This document shows positions 12,173 through 23,600 of a stretch of 64,000 bases of DNA, piece after piece. The notes beneath the pieces are model-generated. The model did not search any database and was not told the DNA's origin. It saw only the letters and a program-made list of their open reading frames with translations. Every line of letters begins with the position of its first letter. The stretch's first letter is position 1. The stretch covers positions 21,042 through 85,041 of the forward strand of contig KL197784.1 of assembly GCA_000697665.1 (NCBI GenBank). The letters are read 5' to 3'. This DNA comes from Jaapia argillacea MUCL 33604 (Eukaryota > Basidiomycota > Agaricomycetes > Jaapiales > Jaapiaceae). The position numbers were made by a program, and so were the translations under genes.

Positions 12173-14604
12173 AGGGGTGAACAAATAACCCACTTGAGTC
12201 TATATCTTGTTCAACCGCCATCCTCGCCCATGCCACATCCACGTCATCAGGACTCCATGGTTTCATAAGCCTATATTGGGAGCCTGGATCTTCACCGGTA
12301 ACGACCCAAGCACCTTGATCAACGACCAAGGACACCGATAATAAGCCAGTAGTAACCGGAGTTGCAAAATAAAATAACTGACCCTTATCTTCTTCAACCG
12401 CGCTGCTCACCGACATGGCATCCACTTGGGAACCCCAGACTCCCATCAGGTTATTTTGAGAACCTGGGTCTTCATGCGTAACAACCTGAGCATCTTGATC
12501 AAGGTGGGACGGAGGAGGGGTGACAGCACGGGCTCGAGGAGACTTGGGTTCATGACCGGCCATGTAGAATGCGAGAGCCCACTTGCTCACACTAATGGCA
12601 CTGTCAAAGGACATCGGGCGGATGGTAGGATTTTTCCTAGATGTTCATTTAGAAAATTATTGCGATGACCGTAAAGATCATTGGGAGACTCACTCATGAC
12701 TGATGACAAGTAAGTGTTGAGACTCGACATCATCTGTATGCTGCGACATGTCGAGGTGGACAGTGACAGTCCTCGCATTGACAGATACCACCTCGCCTTG
12801 ACGCCCCTTCAGAGGACCCCCCCGAACAGATACGAGCAACCCAATGCGTGGATCCCTGGGATCCTGACTGATTACCAAACTGTTGGATAGGTGGGGAATG
12901 TGAAACTGCCGATGAGGAGGGGTCGCAAACAGTATATTCCACTTGCAAACGCGAACCTAAAGTACTTCATCTGAGTAGAAGTGATTGGATTCAAAAAAAC
13001 AGACTTACCAAGTCCATAGCCGATTTCTCGAGATTGGTCTCACCGGCTTCATCCAACGATACTCGACCCACGATGATCTCCACTTCATCATCCTCCACCA
13101 ACTGAAGAAACCCCTCAGTACCAGCATGCTCCCCGACACGAACCCGCACATAATCGCCGATTTTGAAGAAAGCCTGAATGTCCTCGACGGACACTTCCAC
13201 TTCGTCAACGAGAACGATATCAGAATCCAATCTAACCGTCGCCAAACCACACAAAATCGACTGGATTGTTCCAGCCCGACTTGAATAGTCGCCTTTCACC
13301 ATCCAAACCCGATTGCCAGGCTCCAAGTGTAAGGCGGTGTCCATGTAAAGAAGTGGAAGGACTTTCGCCATTCCGAGTGCTGGGATGAAGGAAAGCACGG
13401 TTTCCATCGGGGGAGCGGCGACAACCTGCAGGAGAAATCCATGGAAGGCGAGGAGCAGAAGCCCCGCCCGAAACGAGTGCCGACCCCAACCCAGGTATTC
13501 CTTATAAGGCTCTACCTCGTCGCCATAAGCTGCTGTGAGGAATTCCGGTGTGCGTAAACGGGGTATCGGGCGCCCGCGACGCGGCTCTGGATCTGTCTTC
13601 ATGTGGAGCTGAGGAACGACGAGCATGGCGAACCTGCCTTCCCCATTAAGAGCGCTCCCATTGAAGTGCTTAGTGACGTAGCCATAGTCACCTCTATAAA
13701 CCCCTCTTCGGACGCGAACCCAAGACCCAAAGCGGATGCGATCCTCGCTGCTGACGCTGTTGATGTAGTTGACGACTTTGAGCACTGCGTTGTCTGGAAT
13801 ACGAGTGAGTGTTTCGCGAATGTACCCCAATGTCTCGGTGACGATGGCGTGGATCATCGGTCCGTCCATGAGCCGAACGATAAGAAACACTCGACCCAGT
13901 GTAACGAAATCGTGGCCAAACCACTGCAGGTGAATTGAACCGACATCACTCAGGTGATTGAGGCGCTCCTGGAATCGGTCTTGAGCCCCCAACTACCACC
14001 GATTGATGAGATGACACTACCGGTGTGAGATAGGCACGACGTACTTTAAACCTAGCAGCCCACATGACAAGCGTATCCGAAGGGGCTTCCTCGACAAACT
14101 CTTCGGCCTCCACCTCCACTCCCCCCCTCTTCGTAAACTTAGCAATCAACTCGGCGGCGATGGCTTGCATCCTTTCCGCGTATTCCTGCGCATCTTCTTC
14201 GTCGGATGACCCAGCATAATCTGGGCTTCCATTCAACTCCCTCTCTTCATCGTCAACTAATCGAAGAGGAGGAAGTGTCAGCCCGAGAGTATCAACAGAG
14301 AAAGCGGACTCACAGAAGTCCTGGAAATTTTGACCCTCGTCGTATCCCTCCTCGTCCTCGTCCTCATCAACTTCAACTTCCAGATCCAGATACCGTTCCT
14401 AGACAGATATATCAGATGGATTGGATTCATACTGTTGCACACTGCTCAAATACATACGACATCTGTTCCGTTTGGAACATTGGACCGAGATCTCTTCTGA
14501 CGAGACAGTCGCTCTTCAACAGTCGGGGATCTGACCCGCTTGTGACCACGACTTGCGTCTGCATAATTACACCTTTTAACGGGTGCATGAGTGAAGTGAA
14601 ACAT
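11683..14604 (-). CDS. Spt5-like KOW-domain protein, 7-8 exons, intact frame
   Basis: Splicing at GT-AG sites gives exons 14604-14458, 14398-14314, 14256-14045, 13992-13009, 12956-12694, 12636-12194 and 12137-11683. Together they total 2589 nt, one open frame of 862 residues ending in TAG. A further in-phase 69-bp intron (12382-12314) is possible and would give 839 residues. The N-terminus is basic (KRVRS, RQKRSR) and then strongly acidic (EVDEDEDEEGY), as in Spt5. Next come an NGN-like segment and several KOW-type motifs: WVRVRRGVYRGDYGYV, WMVKGDYSSRAGTIQSI, YVRVRVGEHAGTEGF and VSVRGGPLKGRQGEVVSV. Spt5 is the DSIF elongation factor that binds RNA polymerase II in the nucleus; this shorter, divergent protein is probably a paralogue, and its function is inferred only. 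In-frame ATG codons also occur at 14625 and (as an alternative start codon) 14655. The start sits inside a 96-bp-period repeat. Confidence 0.8.
12138..12494 (-). repeat. Tandem exon-plus-intron duplication inside the Spt5-like gene
   Basis: Two adjacent units of about 181 bp (12494-12314) and 176 bp (12313-12138) share the same layout on the minus strand. Each encodes V(V)T.EDPGSQ, continues with a variable acidic part ending in EE/EQD, and then has an intron-like stretch with CTACTGGCTTATT or CTATTGGCTTATT. In unit 2 that stretch must be spliced out (12193-12138). In unit 1 the homologous stretch is 69 nt with no stop, so it can be read or spliced. Confidence 0.75.
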
Positions 14605-14755
14605 GTGCGTGCTCACCAACTTCATCGTCTCTCTCGCCGGAGAAACGAGTTTCATTCACTTGGAAGAATTACATCGTTAGCGGATCCACGAGCGAAACAT
14701 GCGCGCGCTCACCAACTCCATTGTCTCTCTCCCTGGAGAAACGAATTTCATCGAC
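14598..14755. repeat. 96-bp-period repeat across the Spt5-like start codon
   Basis: GAAACATGTGCGTGCTCACC at 14598 is echoed by GAAACATGCGCGCGCTCACC at 14694, and similarity runs about 58 bp in each unit. The proposed ATG (minus 14604-14602) lies in the first unit, and a second ATG occurs at the equivalent site in the other. This implies a local duplication of the gene's 5' end or promoter-proximal DNA. Confidence 0.75.
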
Positions 14756-15229
14756 TTTGACGGCTCTCGGGATCATGTTGGATGAGGCGAAAGAGTGTTG
14801 AAAGAGAGCGACTAATCGACTGAGTGACGGAATCCACGAACCACAGGCGGACACACGAACAACTCCGACCTCTAGTTTTCCCCCGATGTGGTCAACTTTG
14901 TTTCAAAGGGGCACGCAGTATCGTTACACATATCCGAGTCCTACAGTCCGAACAACGTGTTACATTACATCTATGGGAACTAATCAACGATGTCAACAGC
15001 TTATGAACGAGGATGAGCGGGTGAGAGGGAAAAAGGGCCAAACTGGAAAGTTCGCGCGCCTATATACTGGCTGCGCGGGGCAGACCTGCCCTAATGCGCA
15101 TGTGACCTAACACGTGCAGTTATTACTCATTGTGTTTCGTTGCTCTGAATTTATTTGACCGCTATCTGAGGGAATAGGAAGGCCATGGGCATAGAAAAAA
15201 GCGAAAATATAGTTCAAATCACACATTAA
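14756..15229. other. Upstream region of the Spt5-like gene
   Basis: CpG-rich and non-coding by eye. It probably contains the promoter of the minus-strand gene at 11683-14604. I cannot point to a specific element beyond the repeat next to it. Confidence 0.4.
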
Positions 15230-15680
15230 TGAGGAGGGGAAGGGCCTTGTATTGAATTATACTGCTGTACATGGAAGTAAGATACAGGAGGAAGGAGGGG
15301 AGGGGGAGGGGTGAGGGATGGGAGTGAGGGAAGAGGGGAGGGGATGGGGATGAGGAGAGGGGAATGGGGGTGGGAAGAAGGGAGAGGATGGGGATGGGAT
15401 GGGAATCAGAGAGGAGGGGATGGGGATGTGAAGAAGGGTGGTGGAGGGAGAGGGAGGAAGAGGGAGGGGACAAAGGGATGGGGATGGGACAAGAAAGGAG
15501 GGGAGAAGGGATGGGGATGGGAGGATGGATAAGGGAGTGAGTGAAGAAAGGATGGTGTTGAGGGAAGGGGGTGGGGGATGTGATGGAATAGAGCAGGATG
15601 GCAAGAGGAGGAAGAAAGGGGGGGAGAGGATAGGAGAGAAGGAGAAAAGAAGGAACTGGAGAAGTGAATAAAGAGGAAAG
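15230..15680. repeat. Second polypurine tract, about 450 bp
   Basis: The plus strand is G/A-rich with repeated GGGGATGGGGATG and GAGGGGA units, giving low-complexity ORFs on both strands. It resembles 900-1445 in strand bias but has a more regular GGGGATG motif. Confidence 0.85.
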
Positions 15681-18600
15681 AGAGATGGGCATACCAACTC
15701 AACCGAACCACCGCCGTAAGCAACGTCCCACATACGTACTCACAACGTCAAGCCGTCGAACCTCCCTTGCATCAGCTTCAAGTCGTGTTGAGGGTGGGCG
15801 GTGATCATCGATGGGTTCGGAGTGGAGGAGAGTAGGGAGAGGTACATTGGAAACTACGAATGGACCTGCAAGATGAGACCATTGTGCCAAGGGCGCAGGA
15901 GAAACACGAAAGGGTACTAACCTGGGCAATCCTGTTTCTTCTGCAAGAGGGGAGAGGGTCGTCGCCCTGACTTGGCTCCCACTGGTCGCCAGGACTGACA
16001 TTGTTGGTGTGAGCCAGGTGGCATCGTATTAATCGCCGGCTCTCGTCGCCTCAGTTATCTTGTGTCGTTATCATCGTTGTTGTCGTATTCGTTATCGTTG
16101 TCGTTGGTGGGGAAGAAACTCGTGACAGTATTGTGACATTGAGCGGGAAACCAGGCGGGGTGTGGCTGAGGAGGAGAATATTGATCAACGAACAGTACGA
16201 TCAACAGCCGTCTTAAGTAAAATCGGACTGCATGAGGGCTCTAAGGGAGACTCCTCCATGCACATGAAGTATCTCGATCATTTTCCGGGACGAAAGTGGT
16301 TGTACTACTAGGCCTCCCTCCTCCGAGCACTGAACCATGAATCCCGACACAGCCAGTGATCCTTCCACCCTGAATTGTGTATATGAATCTCAGGGAAATT
16401 TTATTGTTAGGTTCCGACAGCATTCACCCCGTCCCGATGCCGCAGCAGCTTTCCAGATGGGAAAATCAAGTTAATCTTGTCACGCATATCAGTGGACGTT
16501 GGGTCATAGTCCTTGAAGCGGATTGCTCGGAATATGCTCTAGATATGTTTTATACACTGTAGCGGTCACTACTTTGGAAGATCTTAAGCGTGACGAAGCT
16601 ACATGGCATCCGGTATTCGAAAGTCAGCGGATTGATGGTTAGCCACAGCGAAGGCGCGAGTACTTTCCACTCACAATTTAGGTTCGAAAACACAAATGCA
16701 TCGCTATACACCTTCCACATCCCACCTAACCCATTAGAACAGGTGTTCAGAGTATTAATAGATGTCTTTGACGTATCCCGACATATCCGACATCATCCCG
16801 TTGTCTCGATATAATACAAATGGGGTGTGCACGGGATCGACATTTTGAACGCTGGACGGTCGGGATCACTGCCTTGTGCTGGCGGGATTCTGTATAATGT
16901 TTTTAGATAGCTACCACATTAAATCACCATCAGTTCAGAGTTGTAGTGGAATATCTCTAAGTGCCACGAAGGTGGAAGGCCTCTGGTGTATTACGCCTAG
17001 CGTCATAGACACCCGTGACATTACTGATTGAAAGTACCATCTGGAATACTAAAATGACATCTGAAGAACAAGGATATGGCATTAAAAAACCTCCTAGATG
17101 ACCGTAGAGAATGGAATCAATGTTTCGATAACCTTGGAGGATCTCAGCCACAACGAGGAGGCCTCGGGAAGGCCGCGGGAGTATTACCGGCGTAAATGGA
17201 CGATCGTGACGTGTGGCACGATATGACTCATACTGTATGGGCAGTCGCGGACTGGGTGTGTCACGGTGGCTCTACTGAAGAAAACACTGATGCTGAGATC
17301 GGGCTGCAGCAGCGAGTGGGTCTAGTGTTGACCGTCTAGGTTCACCAGCTACATATACGCACCAAGGTTATTCGTGTCATCGATATCTCGATTGGAACCA
17401 AAACCCCGCCGCAGATGGACACATGGGGTGCACTAATTTTGAAGAAATCAAGCCAGGTTCACAGCAACCCGGCTATCTTCTTCGTTTAAGCCATATGGCG
17501 ATTTCTTTATCGATGTCAGTCGGGAGGCTCTTGCAACTAAATTGAGAATGAATTGAACGATAGACCACTACAATCTTACTCTCGCTTCTCACTGAGGCAT
17601 GTCAGTCGGGAATCATACCAATTCCAGTGAATCAAAGATAAGTTGTTCCATTGGCTTGGGTCAACCGGAGACGCTTCTGGTGAGTTGCAAATCGATAGAC
17701 AAGTAGAGAAAAAAGATACGCAGCAAATATTCATGCGTTAGCGGTGGAGCGATTTCAGGATGGACGAGAACTCGCCCACTGCTTGCCTCTAAGGGCGGAA
17801 TGTCGATTATGTGCGTCAGTGCAGGTTCTGCGACCTCCTATCAATTTGTAACTTGCTGTCAGCAAGTGGGAAAAAATGCAAACAGTCTATCTTTATGAAT
17901 CTAGCCAAACAACGGAAACAAAGAAAGCCGTCTTTAGCGCTAAATACAACACTGCTACCGGAAGCAACTGTGAGAAGCCATGTGGACTGTGAGCACAAGT
18001 CCGTCAGCAGGCACAAAGCTCGATATTGCAGCGTCTACCCCATATACCACACCTAAGCAAGTGAGCGCCATGAACAAGAACCGCAGCCGTTATGAAATTA
18101 GCTAGACGGGCGGGCCAATGTTGCGTCGAAACGAGGAACCCAAGAAAGGGCGTTGCAGATGACACGTCTGGCCCGCGAGAGGACGTGATCGTCTGGGTGA
18201 TGGTCTCCCGGTGTCATTTACGGGGAGCCAGCAGATCCTGAGGGATTGCGAGAACGGCGCTGAGCCTCTCAATGCCGGGGGATGAGGCGGTACTTCAGCA
18301 GAGTTCGATGAAAAACCCATAACCAAGTGAGCATCGGCTGCACCCGGGTCGGTAGAGGCTTGAATAGGTGATTTGGGGATGATTGGAACCAAACGCGACT
18401 TCCTGAAAGACGGATGCGTCCGAGACAGGAGGTGGGACGACGTGACATATGAGCAGAAGGTAGGGGAGCTGGACTGGAAGCTTTGAGTGATACAGACGCA
18501 GCTCTTGTTGCGCCGGCTTGGGATAAGGGGGCAGTCGTCGAATATAACATGGAATGGCCAATCGCGGTTGGGACAAATTTGTGGAGAGAGGGCCTAAAGT

Positions 18601-19429
18601 CGAATTGCGAGACGCAGAGGACGTAGCGTATGCTGGGTCCTCGTGGAAAGGAATGACTGAGACAGCCGTTAGGACGGCCTCGGTCGAATCTGGTTGAGAG
18701 GATGGGATGGTCGTGCAGGTAGGTCGAATTGGCAGGGAATACCTGACATAATGAGATCAGGGAAACTGCACCAAATCCGAGGAGGAGGGGCGCTCACAGT
18801 TATCGCGATGGCAATTCGCAGTCGAGAGACGTTTGGGGCCGTCGATCGACACATTCCATCGAGTTGCTTTTTTGTATAGGGGCGCATCACCCATCATTCC
18901 TGCTAGGTTCTTTCTTGGTTGCTGCTTTTTGTTCGGGGCTGGGGTGGCATTGGATTGAATTGTCTACTACTATGAGATGGTATTATATGTATTCTAGCGA
19001 CACACAACCCCCCCCCACGGGTTGAGCAGAGGCATGTGGTGGTTCAAGACGAAGAAAGGAAAGTCGCGTCAGAGACCACGCGACAACCCAAAAGAGGACG
19101 AGTTTAGGGCAGGCTGTTTCGCGGCCTTGATTTATATTCCGACAAGCGGGTCGCTGAACTTCTTCTTTCCAACCATCATCTGCCCGCTCTAAACCATACC
19201 CCACTATGTAACTGTAGATTATAGTAAAGTTGTAGCAGTGAAATATCGAAAGTTGTAGCCTCTTCAGAGGTGTCCTCTCTTTGAAAGCGACAGCGTAACA
19301 CCTCTATCATTATCGTCCTACCAATAGAGACAATGAACATTATCCCCTCAGTGCACCGAATAGATACGAAAAAGTTGGAGCCAGCCTATAACCTTTGAGG
19401 CTTTTGGGCCAAGGGACACATACCGATCG
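15681..19429. other. CpG-rich region without a recognised gene
   Basis: Short ORFs only. Minus 15699-16001 has intron-like GT...AG borders around it but no consistent splice phase. Minus 18102-18576 is Ser/Pro-rich and open over about 470 bp. Neither is recognisable. Base composition resembles the flanking genes more than the repeats, so genes with unresolved exons may be present. Confidence 0.4.
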
Positions 19430-20148
19430 GCCTTGCGACCCGAACGACAATCGCTCGCATTGGAGGTAAGTCTGTGTCTTCGTCTTCTTTGTGTTTTCTC
19501 AGTTGATGATGTATGTGTGTTTAGCGTCGGTAATCGCGCAAGAACTTTTACGAAACTTTCGACTCGATTTCAGTCAACCTCTGGCAGGCGAATACCGGGT
19601 TTTCCCCGCCATCGCCTCGCAGAGTAAGCCTCGACGTGTATAACACATCGTCGGCCGACAACTTGCCCGGTCCGTCGGGACTGACATCGTGGAGCGCATG
19701 CTGGGTTTAGCCCTTCGAGAAGGAATCCAGTGCAGCTCTGAGGTTTCCAGGTGAGTCTTCGCAGTAATTTTGGTCTGGTATCGTCGTTCGCTATAATATT
19801 GTCAGCTGGACTTATACGACAAATGGGATGCCGGGACGCCAGCCAAGATAGCAAGAATAGTGACTACTCTCCTACAAGAGAGATCCTGAGACTGCTTTCT
19901 CATCTCAACGGTCACCGTCCTACTGTTGCACTCTACAGCCCAGCAGGTGTTTTTCTTGTCAATATTCAATTGGTAGTGGTTTCCCGTCAAATGTTTTTCT
20001 CCTTGAGCCTGACTTTAACGCAATGCAGTCTTCTGACTCTTAGATCGATCTTATACCGAAAAATCAAAGCAAACTGCGTATTTTTCTTCTAAAATGTGAT
20101 TGGGAGATTTTTTCGGCGACACTTGATCTTTGATGATCGCTGATGCAG
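19430..20148 (+). other. Possible 5' exons of the zinc-finger/helicase gene
   Basis: Several GT...AG pairs fit introns of typical size: GTAAGTCTG near 19467 to TTTAG near 19523, GTGAGTC near 19752 to TGTCAG near 19805, and GTGTTTTT near 19946 to AATGCAG near 20027. Segments between them are open in some frame, for example a stretch reading VIAQELLRNFRLDF. I could not join them in one frame, so the true start of the downstream gene is not determined. Confidence 0.35.
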
Positions 20149-20600
20149 TTGCCACCCTCAGGTTTCGTTGCCCTATTTGTGGAAAGGACTTTGCCAAGCA
20201 GGAGACGATGCGAGCTCATAAATCATCCTATCATCTCGATTCTTGTTCCATTCAGCTGAACGGTACGATCTGTCAAATTTGGGGTTGAATACGTTACTGA
20301 ATTTCATTTCTAGGTAAGAAAACACAAGTGATGCGTGATCCCAAGAGCCACGAATTATCCTGCTTTCTCTGCACGTATCGTAATAAATCGATTGCTGCTC
20401 TTCGAAAGCACGTCAAGAAACACGAGGTGGTTTCAGCGGTGGGAGATAAGGGCAATGGAACAGGAGGGGTTCATGGCAAGGGTGGGAGAGGGGGTCAGGA
20501 AGATGATCAGATTGGGGATCAAGACGTGGACATGAGGGAAGAGGGAGCCGAGGACAAAGACGAAGGAGAGGAGGAAGAAGATGAAGATGAAGATGAAGAT

Positions 20601-20638
<38 letters not shown>

Positions 20639-23600
20639 TCAGCGCGTGGGTGGAGAAAACGCAGAGGCCGCAGGACATGGAGAGTCCGAGGAGTATGACG
20701 ATCGCCACCAGGCTGTGGAATACCGCATGGAATCCCTGGGTTCTGAGGAGGATGCTATGTCTGTTGCGTCTCAATTAGTCGACCGGCAATCCAATGACCT
20801 ACACTCTGAGAGATCGCTTTCCTCAGCAGCGTCACCACCAAGCCCATACCTGTCGCCTACCCCGATTGATCACGGAAATACATCTCCCACCGAGGGCGAA
20901 ATTTCAGTTGGTCATTTTACTCCAGCAGGACGGACGCGGCTCCGTATCGAGCCCTGCCTGGACAAGTTGGGCTACGTTATTCACCCGGATTTCCGGGTGG
21001 TTTTGTGCGTGACGTGTCAGGCGCTTATAAAGCCGGATTCGCTTGTCAGTCATGCGAAGGATGAGCATGGGGTGCCGGTCAATCCTCAAACTCGGATCAA
21101 GGTCAAAGAAATCGTCGAAGGACATCATATTCGTTCGGATCAAGTGAAATCCCCTTCTTTTGGCTCCCCCCCAGTTGAGGGACTTCGAATCGATCACGAC
21201 GGCTTGGAGTGCTTGGAGTGCGAATATGCATGTGGCAAGCTCAGTACAATGCGGAAGCATAGTGGTTCTGAGCACCCTAAGTCGGGAAGACGGCCTCAGT
21301 GGCGACAAGCGGCAGTACAAACCTTTTTGCAAATTCATAAACTTTACTTCACCGTCAATCCCTCTCTCAGTCAAGTGGCTCCGTCAGATCCATATTTTTC
21401 GTTCATCCATGAATATCTCCCCAGCCTCCCAGCGCCATCTCTACCCTCTGCGACAAAGCCACAGGACATCCCTCCCCTCCTTCACGTCACCCGGTGGCAT
21501 TCTCATCTTGACAAGTTCTACCGTGATGCCAAGACGCGTCAATATCTGAAGGAGATGGTCGCCCTACCTAAACCTGATGTTGGGGTTTATGGCGCATTAT
21601 CTGGACATGTTTTCCGCTATTTACTGAGAGTCCGCGAACTAGGGAAGACTGCGGCTTACCTGATCCTACGGATGATCTTGCACTATCCCTTGTGAGTCTA
21701 GATACCTTGCGATCCATTGAAGCCTATTAATCATCAACCGACAGAAAGGAGACAGGAGAAGCTTGGCATTGTCATGAAAACGACGACACGTTAGAAAGAT
21801 ACTCCAAACTCCTCGCCTCCTTCATTTACGCCACTCTCCTCTCACTTGGCCGCCACCAGTCAGGTTACTCTCTACCACTTGAACCGAACCAGCGGGATGC
21901 TGCGCGATCCCTAGCTCAGGCTCTGAGTGATGGTAAATCGTCGGTTGAGACTGAGGTGCACAGTTTAGCATTCTCGCTGTTGGGCCCCTCCAGCGAGGCT
22001 GTTGCGAGGGACAAGTGGCGTTGTCCATTGATGTGTGTAATCGCCGTTATGGCGCTCCGGAATGATGGATCCTGGATAGCTGCCCGGCAGCTGACGCCAG
22101 AATTGGCTCAGTGGACCTACCTATGCCAGGCCGTTCAATTATTTGAGATATACCGGGTGGCAGATACCATGGGAGGCCTGCAGCGGCAAGTTGAATCTTT
22201 CACATTAACCTATCGTCAAGCTGATTACCTTGCATCTTAGATCTGCAGAGCATCATTGTCGTCTTTACCTCTGTGAAGGCGTCGTTACTCCGTATAATTC
22301 CATTCGGGAACTCCAGCATTTCGCCTCTTCTCTCGCTATGACAGAAACATCGCCTCCTCGAATCAGTTGGGACCGGTCAATGGAGTGGGTGGCGGTTGAT
22401 GGGAAACGACTAGAGTTAGCACGATTACGTGCTGCCCTCCAGCAAGGCCTTCAAGAAGCTTGGAATCTCATGCTTGCACTTTCCGACAATCACCGCATCC
22501 CTTTTGCTATTCCAGCCAACCTGGTTGACAAGATGTCCAACTCAGATGCAGGATATTCTTGGCTTAACAATGCCAAATTCACGACGGTCGAACATCCCCT
22601 TATCCGGCATCTCCTCCAAAAAGGTGACGCTGATCGCCTTTTTTGGACGGATGGCCACGGGAACAACCATTGGATCATACCAACTTGTTTGCGCATTCTG
22701 GACCAAGCTGCTGAAATCAATAAACTCCTGAGCGTCCTGAACCACATCATTCCTGGTCAGCCTCCTCGTGGGACCGAGTTTATCTCAGCCCGAATCCGCA
22801 ATGGAACTCGAGATCGTAATGTGTTCCTGGACCACGGGCGACTTTGGTTCGCCACGCGATACACCAAAATGTCCAACCGTCAGGAACACAACCAATTCCT
22901 CCCCATCCTCTGCCCTCCTTCTCTTGCAGAGATTAATCAATATTACCTCATCATTATCCGTCCCGCTGAGACAATTCTCGGCCGTGTCGTCCACGGAGCC
23001 GACGCAGCCGCAGACTACCACAATTTTCTCTACGTCCAACGTGGAATTTGAGTCGAAGCGGAGCCATTCTCACACCATCTCGAGAAATGGACGGAACAGC
23101 ATTTGCGCGTATCCCTTTCAATTAATCCTTGGCGCCACATCGCTATTGCTCTCAAGAGAGAGTTCATTCCTCCTACGTATCAAGACCTTGGAGTCAATGA
23201 GGTCGGCGATTCGATGATCGGCCACGGGACTCCTATCGCCCAACAACATTATGCACAGAATGAAATCGATCTACCGTACCTGACGACGGAAGCGATGATG
23301 AGTTTCGGAGATTTCTGCGAGGACTGGCATTGTGTTTTGGGGATTGATGGTGTTCCTCCTGTGCCGCTCCGCATCATGCGCAAGCGTGTGCACCGGATGG
23401 CAGATGGCATGGGGGCGGCAGGGAGTGACATCGGTGGTCCGATTGATTGGCAGAGAGTGACCAATCTGATCCAGGGCACAATAACTCAAGCCATTCAAGC
23501 TCAAAGGACGCAGATGGATGACCGCATCCAAACTGCCGTGACCTCCAGCGTGGTGGATATTATCGCACAGATGGGAGTTCAACTCCGTTCTGCATCACCA

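Noticed and set aside
15219-15733. 157-158 codon minus-strand ORFs in the second polypurine tract
   Set aside because: Pro/Ser/Leu low-complexity translations of GGGGATG repeats, open in three frames.
15699-16001. Small minus-strand gene with two introns
   Set aside because: Candidate donor and acceptor sites exist but no combination keeps one frame, and no domain is recognised.
20433-20774. Minus-strand ORF of 113 codons rich in Val/Leu/Phe
   Set aside because: It is the antisense of the acidic Asp/Glu run in the zinc-finger/helicase gene.
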